A stretch of DNA of 41,006 bases from Candidatus Bacteroides merdigallinarum (GCA_019116285.1 DXBX01000066.1:1-41006), one strand, 5' to 3'; shown: positions 6,597 to 16,422, numbered from the stretch's first letter. Made by a program: numbers and translations. Notes: generated by a model from the letters alone, not told the origin.

Positions 6597-9584
6597 TTAT
6601 TGCTGCCGGGTCAAAGGTATGACAACCCCATCACCCATGAGATTTTGCAACAGGCATGAATAACTGAATGCTGCATCATCTGTCACACGCATCCAGCGCA
6701 CTGTCACCGGATCCGTTTCATTCAAATTATATTCACCCCGCAATGCCAATTGATACTGTACTCTATTCAAACCGACTGCACTTCCGTCCATCAAGTCAAA
6801 CGTACCAATACGCGTTCCATCACTGGCACGTTCCAGGATAACGTAAGGAGAAGGTGTCTGGAAAGTTTCTTCCTCAGGCTGTAACTGAATAGTACCCTCC
6901 AGATCCGGATTGACAACATCTATGGACACCGGATTAAACCCGGCTTCATTTCCTGCACTCAGCACAAGTGTCTCGCTACTTGCCAAACGGTTCGTACGGA
7001 AATGGAATGTATGAGTTGTCTCTGAAGTTGTCAAGGCATACGTCCAGACACCTTCTTCACTCTCTGTCCATCCTTCATCCACAGGTGTCAAGTAACGGGT
7101 TTCCAGGTTGACATGGAACATTCGTCCCCGGGCGGCAACCGGGATATTGATTCGCAGATATACATCCTCCCCAACGCCATAAGGCACGTCAAAGCCACCT
7201 GCAATCCCACTGAAGTCATTACCGTCCAACGACATTTGCGGATTGAAATCCATCCGCCCCTTCGTGCTAACGGTAACGCTGGCCGAACGGAACGAATTCT
7301 CCTGTGAGTTCTGTCCTTCAAACCCTTGATTACTCGGATAGCCGGTTGTAGATTGAGCGGAGAGCACTACATAGCTGTCGAAGATCGGACTGACGCTTTC
7401 AAACGTCAACTCATTATCCGCCCCACTAGCTGTATATTCCGCATAGGTATTACCATACATATCCGTTTGAGCCACAGCTCCCGTCCACTCCGGCTTCAGA
7501 ACCGTTTCATCATAATAAACCCGGATTTCACTATCGACAGACCGCGCAGATTGTGTCTCCCTCCAATCCCAAGACGATACATTGGTATCATCATCATTGC
7601 TCAAAGTTCCCAAACGGAAAGGTATCGTTATTGTCTCACCGGTTACCGGATTCAGTTGGGACACTTCGTACGTGGTAAACTTATCATCACTCTCTACACC
7701 GGCCTGACCTAACATGATACGCCGCCTAGTACCCTGTGGCTGGAAAGCAAAATACAAGTCGCGATGCTTGAACAAGTCGTTTCCATTCCGCGGATCGTCT
7801 CCTTCCATATAGATATGAAACTCCTCTGCCACATTAATGTCCGGCAAGGAAGGATTTCCACCGGTTCCTCCCGCATTATCATATTGCGTCAGAATGGTAC
7901 GGAAATTCACACGATGTTCCCCCGTATGGGTAGCGGAATACACATATTTATAATTCCAATCCTTGGTTACGTTCGGAGAAGTAGTTGGATCTACCCACGC
8001 CACACTATTCCAGACCGGTACGGTGTAACTATTCTCCTCCATCACTACTTTAAGGTTTTCACCGCTTTGGGCATCAATCAGGTCGCAACCAAACTTGATG
8101 TCTATGGGGAACAATTCTTGCGGGAAATTATCGGGAATATGGAACAGCACGGTAATCACCTCACCATCCAGTCGCGGAATCTCGGAACTGACCCATACCG
8201 GTGTAAACTCAAAGAGCTTCGAAGTAATGACCTGTACGCGACGGTACAAAGGTCCGTCAGTCTCTTTGATTTGAAGCGTTCCATAACTCACCTTGTCCTG
8301 CGCCGGAGCATGCACACGAATGGTGACACTACCCTCGCCGGTCGTAGAATCCCAAGTGACATCTTCCGGTTTGATTTCAGTATCTGCCACATCATCATTG
8401 CTTATCCACGTGACATTCGGCTGAGTGTCCCCGTCATAATAAAAGCGTATCTCCTGCTCACCTGCCTCTTGGTAAATCACGGTAGTTTCCCCTTCGATAC
8501 GCAACGTCGTAGTGCCGTCCATCACCTCGGGAATTTCGTCGCTGATGGTAATCCATGGATTATTGGCAGGCGTAGCCGTCTTGGCCGCTTCGAAAGAAGT
8601 CACGCCATACGACTCGTTGATAGCTTGTATCGTAATCAGGTATTTGTGGTTACGGATAATCTCATAAGGTTCTTTCACCTCATTCACCAGCATAATTTTG
8701 TAGTACTTGGCTTCCTCGGGGCTTTGTGACGTTTTACGGATTTTCATAATGACATACACCTGGTCGTCCTCAGGATTGGCTGTCTCGAAGAGGTAACGCG
8801 GATCGCCGTCTTCTTCCGAAGCCTTACCCACATCTTCATCATCGCCCAGCTTGATGTTATATTCCTCGGGTACAGTCGTGACAAAGTCATAAGTATTTAA
8901 ATCGAAGTGAAAAGGCTCATCAAGAGCCGATGCATCAAAAGGAGCCACGGTGCCATAAGCATTTTGGTTGCAGACAGCCCAACCGTCTACTACTAAATTT
9001 ACCCCTTGCAGTATTTCATATTGCACCAAGGCTTGGTTGCGGTAAAGCGTAACATTACCTCCCTTTGCAAAATCCTCAGGGATTCCCTGGGGAAATTGTC
9101 CATAGCCCCAATACACCAAGTTTCCGGACGAGGAGACCAATGGGGCAATGACCTCGTTTTCATGCCGCCCGATGTTGTCCTGGTCGTTGAAGTTATCCAT
9201 ATTGACATTCGCCAGGAAATGCAACCTGCGAGTCGAAGCCGGAACCGTAGCCGTAAAGGTTCCCTCACCACCGTCGGTACCACTAACATTACTGGTCTGA
9301 ATATCGGCCAACACACGGCTTATCATATAGCCTTCCCGATTAAATGCCAGCAACCACAAAGTACTGATTTCTTCACCATTGATATCAACGGCGCGGGTTA
9401 ACTTCATAGCGGGGATATTGGTCCTCAACTTCAGATGCACCATACCATTCTCATCCACTGCGGCATGATTGGACGAGGCAATGTCTTCGTCCACACAAGC
9501 CTGTATGGTCAATAGCATCAACAGAACCGCCAACCCTTGGGCGGCTGCCCGCCAGATATGTTTTATGTTCTTATTCATCTTCAT
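6597..9584 (-). CDS. Large fimbrillin-like accessory or tip lipoprotein (DUF4906-like)
   Basis: 995 residues, last gene of the fimbrial operon. The signal peptide ends in TIQAC (Cys30), followed by VDED. After a first strand comes KLTRAVDING, with Arg64-Ala65 in the place where FimA/Mfa1-type subunits are cut by an Arg-specific protease, and then STLWLLAFNREG, the first core strand of the fimbrillin fold. The rest is a chain of beta-sandwich repeats (for example ITVLFHIPDNFPQEL and EDVYLRINIPVAARG), with no catalytic motif. By size and position it is likely a tip or shaft-decorating protein. DUF4906-type proteins at the ends of such operons are the nearest family I recall; this is a guess from organisation. 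Start: ATG 9584, 17 nt after the stop of the gene before it. Confidence 0.7.
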   Translation of the reverse strand: MKMNKNIKHIWRAAAQGLAVLLMLLTIQACVDEDIASSNHAAVDENGMVHLKLRTNIPAMKLTRAVDINGEEISTLWLLAFNREGYMISRVLADIQTSNVSGTDGGEGTFTATVPASTRRLHFLANVNMDNFNDQDNIGRHENEVIAPLVSSSGNLVYWGYGQFPQGIPEDFAKGGNVTLYRNQALVQYEILQGVNLVVDGWAVCNQNAYGTVAPFDASALDEPFHFDLNTYDFVTTVPEEYNIKLGDDEDVGKASEEDGDPRYLFETANPEDDQVYVIMKIRKTSQSPEEAKYYKIMLVNEVKEPYEIIRNHKYLITIQAINESYGVTSFEAAKTATPANNPWITISDEIPEVMDGTTTLRIEGETTVIYQEAGEQEIRFYYDGDTQPNVTWISNDDVADTEIKPEDVTWDSTTGEGSVTIRVHAPAQDKVSYGTLQIKETDGPLYRRVQVITSKLFEFTPVWVSSEIPRLDGEVITVLFHIPDNFPQELFPIDIKFGCDLIDAQSGENLKVVMEENSYTVPVWNSVAWVDPTTSPNVTKDWNYKYVYSATHTGEHRVNFRTILTQYDNAGGTGGNPSLPDINVAEEFHIYMEGDDPRNGNDLFKHRDLYFAFQPQGTRRRIMLGQAGVESDDKFTTYEVSQLNPVTGETITIPFRLGTLSNDDDTNVSSWDWRETQSARSVDSEIRVYYDETVLKPEWTGAVAQTDMYGNTYAEYTASGADNELTFESVSPIFDSYVVLSAQSTTGYPSNQGFEGQNSQENSFRSASVTVSTKGRMDFNPQMSLDGNDFSGIAGGFDVPYGVGEDVYLRINIPVAARGRMFHVNLETRYLTPVDEGWTESEEGVWTYALTTSETTHTFHFRTNRLASSETLVLSAGNEAGFNPVSIDVVNPDLEGTIQLQPEEETFQTPSPYVILERASDGTRIGTFDLMDGSAVGLNRVQYQLALRGEYNLNETDPVTVRWMRVTDDAAFSYSCLLQNLMGDGVVIPLTRQQ

Positions 9585-9601
9585 TGTTTCAAGTATTTAA
9601 G

Positions 9602-12196
9602 TTATTGGTTGGTGTCCTGAAGGAAGGCGTCGTTGGGTTTGACGTCACGAATGCAACGGATAAAAGTACCCTCGTTATTTCCCTCATCTACGAGCGCGTT
9701 ACCGTTACCGTTATTTGCTCCACTCCAACTCACATAATAATATCGTCCTCCTAATACTTCTTCCATCACTTGTTGCGTATTGGGATCATTTTGATATTTA
9801 ATGATTACTTTTATTTCCGCAGAGGTCGGCAAACGCCAATCATCTAAAACGAATACTTCACCATTTTTTTGATATGTTTCCACATAATATGCACAATGTT
9901 TACGTGCTTCTTCCCATCCACTAATTCCACTGGAATAAACAGCTCCCAATTGTGAAGCAAGCATAAAAGAAGGCGATACCAATTCATCATTTTCAGACGA
10001 ACTGACTGTAGCCAATTGGTAATTCCAATCTGAAACATTTTCCGTCATTGGATGAGCTATATTATATTCATTATTAGTTTGAGTTATCGTGACGAAATAC
10101 ATCATCGGATTACTATTTCCCGAGTTTCCGTCAGGCGTTGCTTCAAATGTCATAGAATAATTTTCATACGTACCTACTCTTCTTCGATAAGTATTTCTCC
10201 CAACAGTATATTGTTCCCAATCAGTCCAGATCCAATTTGGATCATCGTAATCAATCTCACTCTCACTATCATTAAAGCGATACATATAACAGCTATTGTT
10301 ATAGTAAACCTTTGAATAAAAAAAGTAATTATCTACTGGCAATGATATATCATCTATATTTCCAGATGTCAGTTCATAAGTTGAATTTCCCCATCTATTA
10401 TTTCTTCGACGTTGTGTTTCTGTTACACGTAATGTAGTTGGATTTGTGTAATAAGTTTTCCCCCAATACACGGCTCCCTCTGGTGAAACTCCCTCCGGGG
10501 TCAGAAAGTCATCCCGATACGAATAATACCCTTGTATCGGCTGAATATACTCCAACGGATACTGCTCCACTACCACATACTTAGACAGCCCCTGGGTATT
10601 GGTAACCTTTAACGTCATATAGCGTTTGGTCACATTGTTAGGATTGGGAGATTCCAAATGTATATGCCCCTCCGTACCTTCATCTGCCCTTACCGTTATG
10701 GCATGATACAATAGATTTTCTTGCCAATCTAGATATCCATATTGATTCTCAACCTGTATAAGTCGATCATAGTCATTCACCTCTTGACGCTCTCCATCTT
10801 TATTGATGAAAAACTTGGCAGGGATATAATCTTCATTATTTTGTTGCTCACCGGGATACGTGAAGTCAATGGAATCTTTCACCGCCTCATAAGCTGCCTG
10901 AGACCTAAATCCTACAAACTCCACACTCTGAATCGGCGATGAAGAATAGAATTCCAACCCGTCGTAACCGTCTGTATTACGCAGGTCAATGTGATATTCG
11001 TTCAATATCAGGTACTTTAAGCCTTCATCTTCACCCACACTCACTGCTTCTGTTTTCCAGTCCGCAATTTGGAACTTTACATCCGTCAGTTCCACCGGGT
11101 CATCTATCTTGGTAGAACCCAACATATCGGCCGTGGCAGTAATTTCGTAGCACGTGTTGCGCTGCAACACTTGTTCCATCATGTTGGGAATGATAGGAAT
11201 CTTATAGAAATTGTGCGACAATGTTTCTTCGCCCATTCGTCCCGGCATATCAATCAGAAGCATGGTTTCGTTCTCTACCAAGTCGTCCCAGCGATTCACA
11301 TAGGCATAAAACAAGACTGTGCTGCCCGCCCATGACTCATTTGCTCCTTTCTGATAGACAAAATGTTCGCTGAAAGCCTCCTCTATTCCTTCCGCAGCTA
11401 CCTCCGGAGTCGTTTGGAATCCACGCTGTTCTGGAATCAGCGGATTACCTTCTGCCACAGCGGGTGTAGCCGTAGCATAATTGGAGACCTGCACTTTCAG
11501 TATGCTGGGGTCGAACTGTGCATCCCATTCCGAAGTCAGGTTAATGGTCATCTTCACCTTGACGGCAGCCCGGTACATCTTTACCGGCAATTCGTAAATC
11601 TTACCATCTTCCGCTTCTACGGCCAACTGCTCATATGTGACATCCGTGTGACCATCCATCAGGAATGTTTTGCCTTCAAACTTCTGATTACCTGACCCTT
11701 CCGGCAGTGTCATGCCCTCCCAATAGACAATTTTCTCATCCTTGGCAACTACCGCTTTCAGGTCATCCAATGTTTTCACCTCGCTCAAATCAGCATCCCC
11801 CTCATAGTTGGCCAATACATAAACGGAATAGGTTTCTCCCGGTTCAAAGTGCTCCAGCCAGTCTGTACCGCTGTACACCATCACCACCCCGTCTGCCGGA
11901 TTTTCACTATGCACATATCCATCCTCTGTTCCCTCAGCGTTCTTCTTCAACGAGCCGTCCGCGGTAAAGATAAAAATATCCACCGTCTCTATCACATCTT
12001 CGCGCAACGTAGCCTCACTCTCCGCACGAGTGACGGCCAAGGTCTCCCCGCCGACTTGCAGGTTCAGGTGCAATCCCGGTCCCAATGGTTCGGATTGCTC
12101 CACAGGAAAATCATCCTTGATACACGAAGCCAGCATGACCAGCAATATGACACTTGCCGCCCGGCCCGCCTGTCTTAAAATTTGTTGTATGTTCAT
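9602..12196 (-). CDS. Fimbrillin-like accessory or tip protein with WRLPT (DUF1566-like) C-terminal domain
   Basis: Started at ATG 12196 (864 residues) because AAGGAGA lies 7 nt upstream; an in-frame GTG at 12250 would overlap the previous gene. The lipobox LASC gives Cys25, then IKDD. AVTRAESE holds Arg57-Ala58, a putative maturation site, followed by VETVDIFIFTADG, the first fimbrillin-type core strand. The C-terminal 110 residues (GWEEARKHCAYY, then DWRLPTSAEIKVI at about 795, then FIRCIRD at the end) look like the DUF1566/Fibrobacter-type domain with a C-type-lectin-like layout, which suggests a binding head. The segment at about 9840-10500 is clearly more AT-rich than its surroundings, which suggests exchange of the tip region. 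Ligand unknown. Confidence 0.7.
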   Translation of the reverse strand: MNIQQILRQAGRAASVILLVMLASCIKDDFPVEQSEPLGPGLHLNLQVGGETLAVTRAESEATLREDVIETVDIFIFTADGSLKKNAEGTEDGYVHSENPADGVVMVYSGTDWLEHFEPGETYSVYVLANYEGDADLSEVKTLDDLKAVVAKDEKIVYWEGMTLPEGSGNQKFEGKTFLMDGHTDVTYEQLAVEAEDGKIYELPVKMYRAAVKVKMTINLTSEWDAQFDPSILKVQVSNYATATPAVAEGNPLIPEQRGFQTTPEVAAEGIEEAFSEHFVYQKGANESWAGSTVLFYAYVNRWDDLVENETMLLIDMPGRMGEETLSHNFYKIPIIPNMMEQVLQRNTCYEITATADMLGSTKIDDPVELTDVKFQIADWKTEAVSVGEDEGLKYLILNEYHIDLRNTDGYDGLEFYSSSPIQSVEFVGFRSQAAYEAVKDSIDFTYPGEQQNNEDYIPAKFFINKDGERQEVNDYDRLIQVENQYGYLDWQENLLYHAITVRADEGTEGHIHLESPNPNNVTKRYMTLKVTNTQGLSKYVVVEQYPLEYIQPIQGYYSYRDDFLTPEGVSPEGAVYWGKTYYTNPTTLRVTETQRRRNNRWGNSTYELTSGNIDDISLPVDNYFFYSKVYYNNSCYMYRFNDSESEIDYDDPNWIWTDWEQYTVGRNTYRRRVGTYENYSMTFEATPDGNSGNSNPMMYFVTITQTNNEYNIAHPMTENVSDWNYQLATVSSSENDELVSPSFMLASQLGAVYSSGISGWEEARKHCAYYVETYQKNGEVFVLDDWRLPTSAEIKVIIKYQNDPNTQQVMEEVLGGRYYYVSWSGANNGNGNALVDEGNNEGTFIRCIRDVKPNDAFLQDTNQ

Positions 12197-12216
12197 GACT
12201 GTTTCTCCTTTCGTTG

Positions 12217-13695
12217 TTAAGGCTGTTCTTCTCCGCTTCCGCTCCCCCACAGGGCATCACCATCTTGGGTAGACACCTGCCGGATACGAATAGAAGTGCC
12301 GTCACCGTATGGTTGTGTATCGCTTGCATAAAACGTCTGCTTATTATTCGGAGCCGTACCGATAGTAACGTATAGTTCCGTCTCAAGGGGCTGTGTCAGG
12401 GTTCCGTCATACGGCTTAGTCGGGCGGACACGCAAGGTAACCGGTTCTGTCGTTCCACCCACTCCTTCATCCTCGCCCACGAACTCGAAATTCAGAGCAT
12501 CGGTCAAGTGTGCCTGCCAGCGCACGCCTCCAGGAGTTTCCATCCGCAAAGCGACTGTAAACTGCCGATCTGCACCGCCTGCACCTTCCACGTATTGGGT
12601 AGCATATATTTGTTCTCCATCCGCTACAGGCTTCACATTGGTCGCTTCCAACTGGAATTGCCCATTATCTGACAATTCATAATCATGCTTCACATCCGCC
12701 CAAGGTTGTACTTGGCAAGCGATGGCCAAACCGCCCGACTCCTTGATAAGGCATTTCACATTGTACTTGCAATTCGTCTGGGATATGGGAGGCAAATAAA
12801 TACGTACATCTTTCCGCTGCTCACCATTAATAGTATAAGTAATGAGCAGATAAGAAGCATCATTCACTTCAGTACTGACCCACTGGTTGTCCCACTGACT
12901 GCCACCCTCGGCATGCAACGTAACGGGTTTGCTGAAACACTGATCCTCCGTCCCGTAATCTCCGGTAAACTGTTCGTCTTCCGGCACAACCTGCGTTACT
13001 TCCCAAGGAGACGAAGTAATCAATTCCGCAGGAGTGGTCACATTGTCTCTTCCTGTGGTACTACTGCCTTCCCTGTCCGCAAAAAGCCCATAACGGGTAT
13101 ATTTATATAACTTCACGCTCTCCACGGTAGCCTCACAACTCGCCGACGACTTTGCAAAATAAACATTCAGCAACGAGAACGGGCGCACCAATGTAATCGG
13201 AACTACATCTACGTTATCACCTTGGGCACTAATGTTCTGAGAAACTGTTCCCGTCATCAGGTCGCCTGGATTACGGTCAATGTTTTCCGTCAGAAAGCCT
13301 GCAATCTTCAATTTATCCAGGCTGGTATTCTCAGTCAAATAATAACCATCGTTAGAGACACTGGCTCCTCCTTCATTCGCCACTACGTAGAACGTCAGCT
13401 CCCCACCTTCACTCAACCGGAAAGGGATGTAATAAGCCTGTCCGGTCGTCGTGAGATCCATATCTTCGTGGTAGCCCACACGCTCACCTGCTGTGTTGAA
13501 CACATATACCCGCAATTGCTTGAGGACACTAACATCGTCAAGCCCGGCCCGCGTGGAAGTGGCTTGCGGATCTATCAGCAAGCGCACATTATACCCCTCG
13601 TCCGTAGAAACGGAAGAAAAATCATCCGATGCGCAGGAAACGCATACAAGTCCCATAAAAGCCCATAACCATCCCATTACCTTATTCATAGCCAT
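12217..13695 (-). CDS. Fimbrillin-like accessory subunit lipoprotein
   Basis: 492 residues. An AGGAGG just upstream serves either ATG 13695 or ATG 13689; the start overlaps the end of the FimB/Mfa2-type gene by 14 nt, so the two are translationally coupled. The lipobox VSC gives Cys21, followed by ASDD. ATSTRAGLDD puts Arg49-Ala50 at the expected protease maturation site, then LKQLRVYVFNTAGERVG is the typical first core strand of the FimA/Mfa family. A second domain starts near residue 335 (QLEATNVKPV) and ends with VSTQDGDALWG. It is probably a minor shaft or tip-assembly subunit similar in role to FimC/Mfa3-type proteins; the exact match is not clear. Confidence 0.7.
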   Translation of the reverse strand: MAMNKVMGWLWAFMGLVCVSCASDDFSSVSTDEGYNVRLLIDPQATSTRAGLDDVSVLKQLRVYVFNTAGERVGYHEDMDLTTTGQAYYIPFRLSEGGELTFYVVANEGGASVSNDGYYLTENTSLDKLKIAGFLTENIDRNPGDLMTGTVSQNISAQGDNVDVVPITLVRPFSLLNVYFAKSSASCEATVESVKLYKYTRYGLFADREGSSTTGRDNVTTPAELITSSPWEVTQVVPEDEQFTGDYGTEDQCFSKPVTLHAEGGSQWDNQWVSTEVNDASYLLITYTINGEQRKDVRIYLPPISQTNCKYNVKCLIKESGGLAIACQVQPWADVKHDYELSDNGQFQLEATNVKPVADGEQIYATQYVEGAGGADRQFTVALRMETPGGVRWQAHLTDALNFEFVGEDEGVGGTTEPVTLRVRPTKPYDGTLTQPLETELYVTIGTAPNNKQTFYASDTQPYGDGTSIRIRQVSTQDGDALWGSGSGEEQP

Positions 13696-14641
13696 TTACC
13701 TCCTCTCTTCGTATCGTTCGTTCATCCAGTCCGGGCTGTACATCTTCATCCTCAAAAGGCACCACCGTGACACTGATTCCGTCTGTATTGAGACGTAGCA
13801 GAATGTCCACGGCCACTTCTTGGTGATCTTCTACCGACAGATTATTGTCGGCCAAGAATTGGCTGATGGACAGTGTGTAGAAAGTCTCATCAGTTTCCGG
13901 ATTTGTCAGATGCAAGGTAGCTGCACAATCATCGGTGAAACGCAGAGTGTGCGAAGCACTCACGTAGGCCGTCTCATCATCCGCGGCTACAGCCAGCGCA
14001 GGACGATAGGTTGTTTCCTCATCCAAAACCGTCATACCGAAATCATAATGTCCGGGCATATTCTCCAAACGTAAGCCCACGGGACAATCTCCCTCAGCGC
14101 GTGTGCCGGCAGGTACCACCACCTCCTGTCCGAACCCTTCCAAACGGACAGTCAAGTCAATGTGTGCACAATTGAAAAGACAAAGTTCCTGTTGGTCAAC
14201 ATAGGCATTGGTGATAGTGAATGTCTTGACCGCGTGATACAGTTCGTCGTTGGTATCCACATCCTGCCCGGCATGCCATTCCGGTGCCGCCATAAGGGCC
14301 TGATCCCGATGTTCTTCAACGACCGTACCACTGCTCTCATAGGCATTTCCCCAACATACAGCCTCGTAGGTGCCCGGCTCCAAGTCGTCCAGGCGGATGC
14401 CCTGCAAGGTCTGCAAGTCGGCCTGGTCCAATTCATACGACCGGATGAGTGCCCGGTTATCTGTGTTGTAAACATACAGATTGACCTTGGCCACCTTTTC
14501 GGGGAAAATATCTGTCGTGCCGTCGCCGTTGTATCGGAACAGCAAGGTGAAGCTGCGGCGGCAGTCACTTTGGTCTTCCATGATGCAGCCGGTGAACAGG
14601 CAAGCTATCATTACTAAGAAGAATATTGCATGTTTTTTCAT
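13682..14641 (-). CDS. FimB/Mfa2-type fimbrial anchor lipoprotein
   Basis: Started at ATG 14641 (MKKHAIFF...); an ATG at 14662 with AAGGGA upstream is a fair alternative. The signal peptide ends LFTGC and is followed by IMEDQSDC. The segment CRRSFTLLFRYNGDG, then KVAKVNLYVYNTDNRAL, matches the FimB/Mfa2 family, which caps the base of the fimbria and anchors it to the outer membrane. Unlike the other four fimbrillin-fold lipoproteins of the operon, it has no TRA or TKA cut site after the first strand; this fits an uncleaved anchor. A second beta-sandwich runs from about residue 150 (CLFNCAHIDLTVRLEGFG). It follows the fimbrillin gene after a strong hairpin and overlaps the next gene. Confidence 0.8.
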   Translation of the reverse strand: MKKHAIFFLVMIACLFTGCIMEDQSDCRRSFTLLFRYNGDGTTDIFPEKVAKVNLYVYNTDNRALIRSYELDQADLQTLQGIRLDDLEPGTYEAVCWGNAYESSGTVVEEHRDQALMAAPEWHAGQDVDTNDELYHAVKTFTITNAYVDQQELCLFNCAHIDLTVRLEGFGQEVVVPAGTRAEGDCPVGLRLENMPGHYDFGMTVLDEETTYRPALAVAADDETAYVSASHTLRFTDDCAATLHLTNPETDETFYTLSISQFLADNNLSVEDHQEVAVDILLRLNTDGISVTVVPFEDEDVQPGLDERTIRREEVNGYE

Positions 14642-14700
14642 CTCTGTATGTTTCTGGTTCATTAAATGTCCCTTTGCAAGGGGACTTGGTTAGTAAATCC

Positions 14701-14736
14701 TTCCGGACAAGCCGGCCAACCCGGCCTGTCCGGAAA
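14701..14736 (-). terminator. Hairpin between fimbrillin and anchor genes, probable partial terminator or mRNA-stability element
   Basis: TTCCGGACA followed by GCCGG pairs with CCGGC and TGTCCGGAA around a short loop, starting 16 nt past the fimbrillin stop on the minus strand. There is no T-run, so read-through is likely. A stem here would keep the major subunit mRNA more abundant than the anchor message. Confidence 0.55.
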
Positions 14737-14751
14737 GGGAATGCGGGTGGG

Positions 14752-16167
14752 TTATTCGCCCAGGCCCGGATAGATGGTCTTCTCGGTGAGCGGGAGTACC
14801 GTTACCTCAACTACCACGTTGTAGGACTGCGGGTTGTCCAAGTCAATGGTCATGTTGACCGGAGAAATGATTACGTCCATGTTGTAGATCTTACCGGCTT
14901 GCATCTGCAATTCTGTGGAGCCTTGTGCATCGCTATACAGTTTCGTGATGTTGGCAAAGAGATAACCGCCATCAGCAACTACCGGCAATTTGTAGTTAAG
15001 GTTTACGGAAGCCGTTGCAATAAACTCATTATCCGCAGCAGTCAGCTGACCACCACCTGTCAAAGAAGGAGTTGTAGTATAGCCCTCCACATCCTCGTCA
15101 AACTGGAAGTGGATGGTAGGATTGTTGGTGGAAGCCCACTTATCCAATCCTGTATTTTCGGGATCAGTTACATTAGCTTCTAAATCAAATGGTACAAATA
15201 CATTGAAAGCAATGCACTTTCCGCTGCCAATGTTCAGAGGTGTCTTGCCTTGGTCTTCCGTACCATAAGTCAGCAATTCGCCATAGGCAGAATTAGCGTA
15301 GCTTACGTATGCAGCATCGTCAGTCATATTGGCACTGCCCAGCATCCAAGTACCATTGGCGATGTTTTTCATATAAGTAGTGTTCTTGGACAAGGCATTT
15401 ACCGTACCTGCAAAGTCCGTGAACTCCGTAGCAATGTTGTTCAAATAGATGCCGTTCAATTTGGGCTTGAAGCTACTCCAAGTCAATGTGTACTTGTCAG
15501 CATCATCTGCAGGGCCGAAAGTCTTGGTACCAGATGTCTCTATCTTAATTGAATTGATTTGAATACGCGAGATAATCGGCTTCAACTGGATCTCAGCCGT
15601 ATAGTAGAAGTTGCCTTCATCACCTGCACTAGGTAATTTAACTTCCACATCGGCATCGGAAGGTTCCGGACTAAACGGAGTGATGGTCTTATCGCTACCA
15701 ACGTGAACGATGCCGCTCTTTGCAATATTCAAACCTTGTGCAATATACTGCGTCTTCAGTGTGCTGATGTCACCACCCACAGCCAGCGTTACGTCTTGGT
15801 TGGCAATAGCATGCACAGCCGTAACGTCTTTCAAGCCGATAAACTTGACACCTTCGGTAGTAAACAGGGCGTTCCATTCAGTGGTCTTACCCGACTTGTC
15901 ACCCGTGTACGAATACTTGACGATACCATTTGCATCCGTGAAAAACAAAGTCAGCTTGTTGATGTTGGTCACGGCAGCCGTTGCATCTTTATCAGGAGAC
16001 CATTTGTCACCAGGAGCCGTTGCCTTCGTGTCCGCACCGATTCCAGCAATAGACACCACCATCGTCTTATTGTTAGCGTCTCCACCAACAATAGCGTCCT
16101 CTTCATTACTACATGCTGCGAATGCCAATCCGGCGATTCCCAGCATCAAAAACTTGTTCATTTTCAT
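14752..16167 (-). CDS. Major fimbrillin (FimA/Mfa1-type structural subunit)
   Basis: 471 residues, start ATG 16167. The signal peptide MKMNKFLMLGIAGLAFAAC gives a lipidated Cys19, followed by SNEED. After strand MVVSIAGIG comes ADTKATAPG, with Lys48-Ala49 where related subunits have Arg-Ala, then INKLTLFFTDANGIVKYS, the typical core strand. The C-terminal beta-sandwich ends in NMTIDLDNPQSYNVVVEVTVLPL, a pattern widely seen in Bacteroidales fimbrillins. In the family, subunits reach the outer membrane as lipoproteins, are cut before the core domain and polymerise by strand exchange. This position (after DUF3868, before the anchor) and hairpins on both sides of the gene fit the major shaft subunit. 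Confidence 0.85.
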   Translation of the reverse strand: MKMNKFLMLGIAGLAFAACSNEEDAIVGGDANNKTMVVSIAGIGADTKATAPGDKWSPDKDATAAVTNINKLTLFFTDANGIVKYSYTGDKSGKTTEWNALFTTEGVKFIGLKDVTAVHAIANQDVTLAVGGDISTLKTQYIAQGLNIAKSGIVHVGSDKTITPFSPEPSDADVEVKLPSAGDEGNFYYTAEIQLKPIISRIQINSIKIETSGTKTFGPADDADKYTLTWSSFKPKLNGIYLNNIATEFTDFAGTVNALSKNTTYMKNIANGTWMLGSANMTDDAAYVSYANSAYGELLTYGTEDQGKTPLNIGSGKCIAFNVFVPFDLEANVTDPENTGLDKWASTNNPTIHFQFDEDVEGYTTTPSLTGGGQLTAADNEFIATASVNLNYKLPVVADGGYLFANITKLYSDAQGSTELQMQAGKIYNMDVIISPVNMTIDLDNPQSYNVVVEVTVLPLTEKTIYPGLGE

Positions 16168-16267
16168 ACTTCTAACAATTAAGTTAATAAAACAATCTAT
16201 TTAGTTAATCTCGTTGTCTTACGTTCTCTTTTGTCTTTGCCACGCCCGGGAAGTACGGAAAATGAGG

Positions 16268-16313
16268 CGTCCCCCTCCCCCACGACAAGGAGTGTCGCAG
16301 AGAGAGGGGGACG
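16268..16313. repeat. Cruciform-like hairpin in the fimbrillin leader
   Basis: CGTCCCCCTC (16268-16277) pairs with GAGGGGGACG (16304-16313), with an inner CGACA/TGTCG stem. It lies in the 255-nt gap between the DUF3868/OmpA gene and the fimbrillin gene. It may act as an attenuator, a processing site or a 5' stabiliser of the fimbrillin mRNA. I found no TAnnTTTG box for an internal promoter in this gap. Confidence 0.55.
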
Positions 16314-16422
16314 GAAAATAAATAGATGGATGAAAAAGAAAGTTTAGATTTCGTCGTTCTGTAGCCTTATTTTCCGTAAATCCCACGATGTCAAAGAGCT
16401 ATTTTTTATTCAGATAAAAGTC

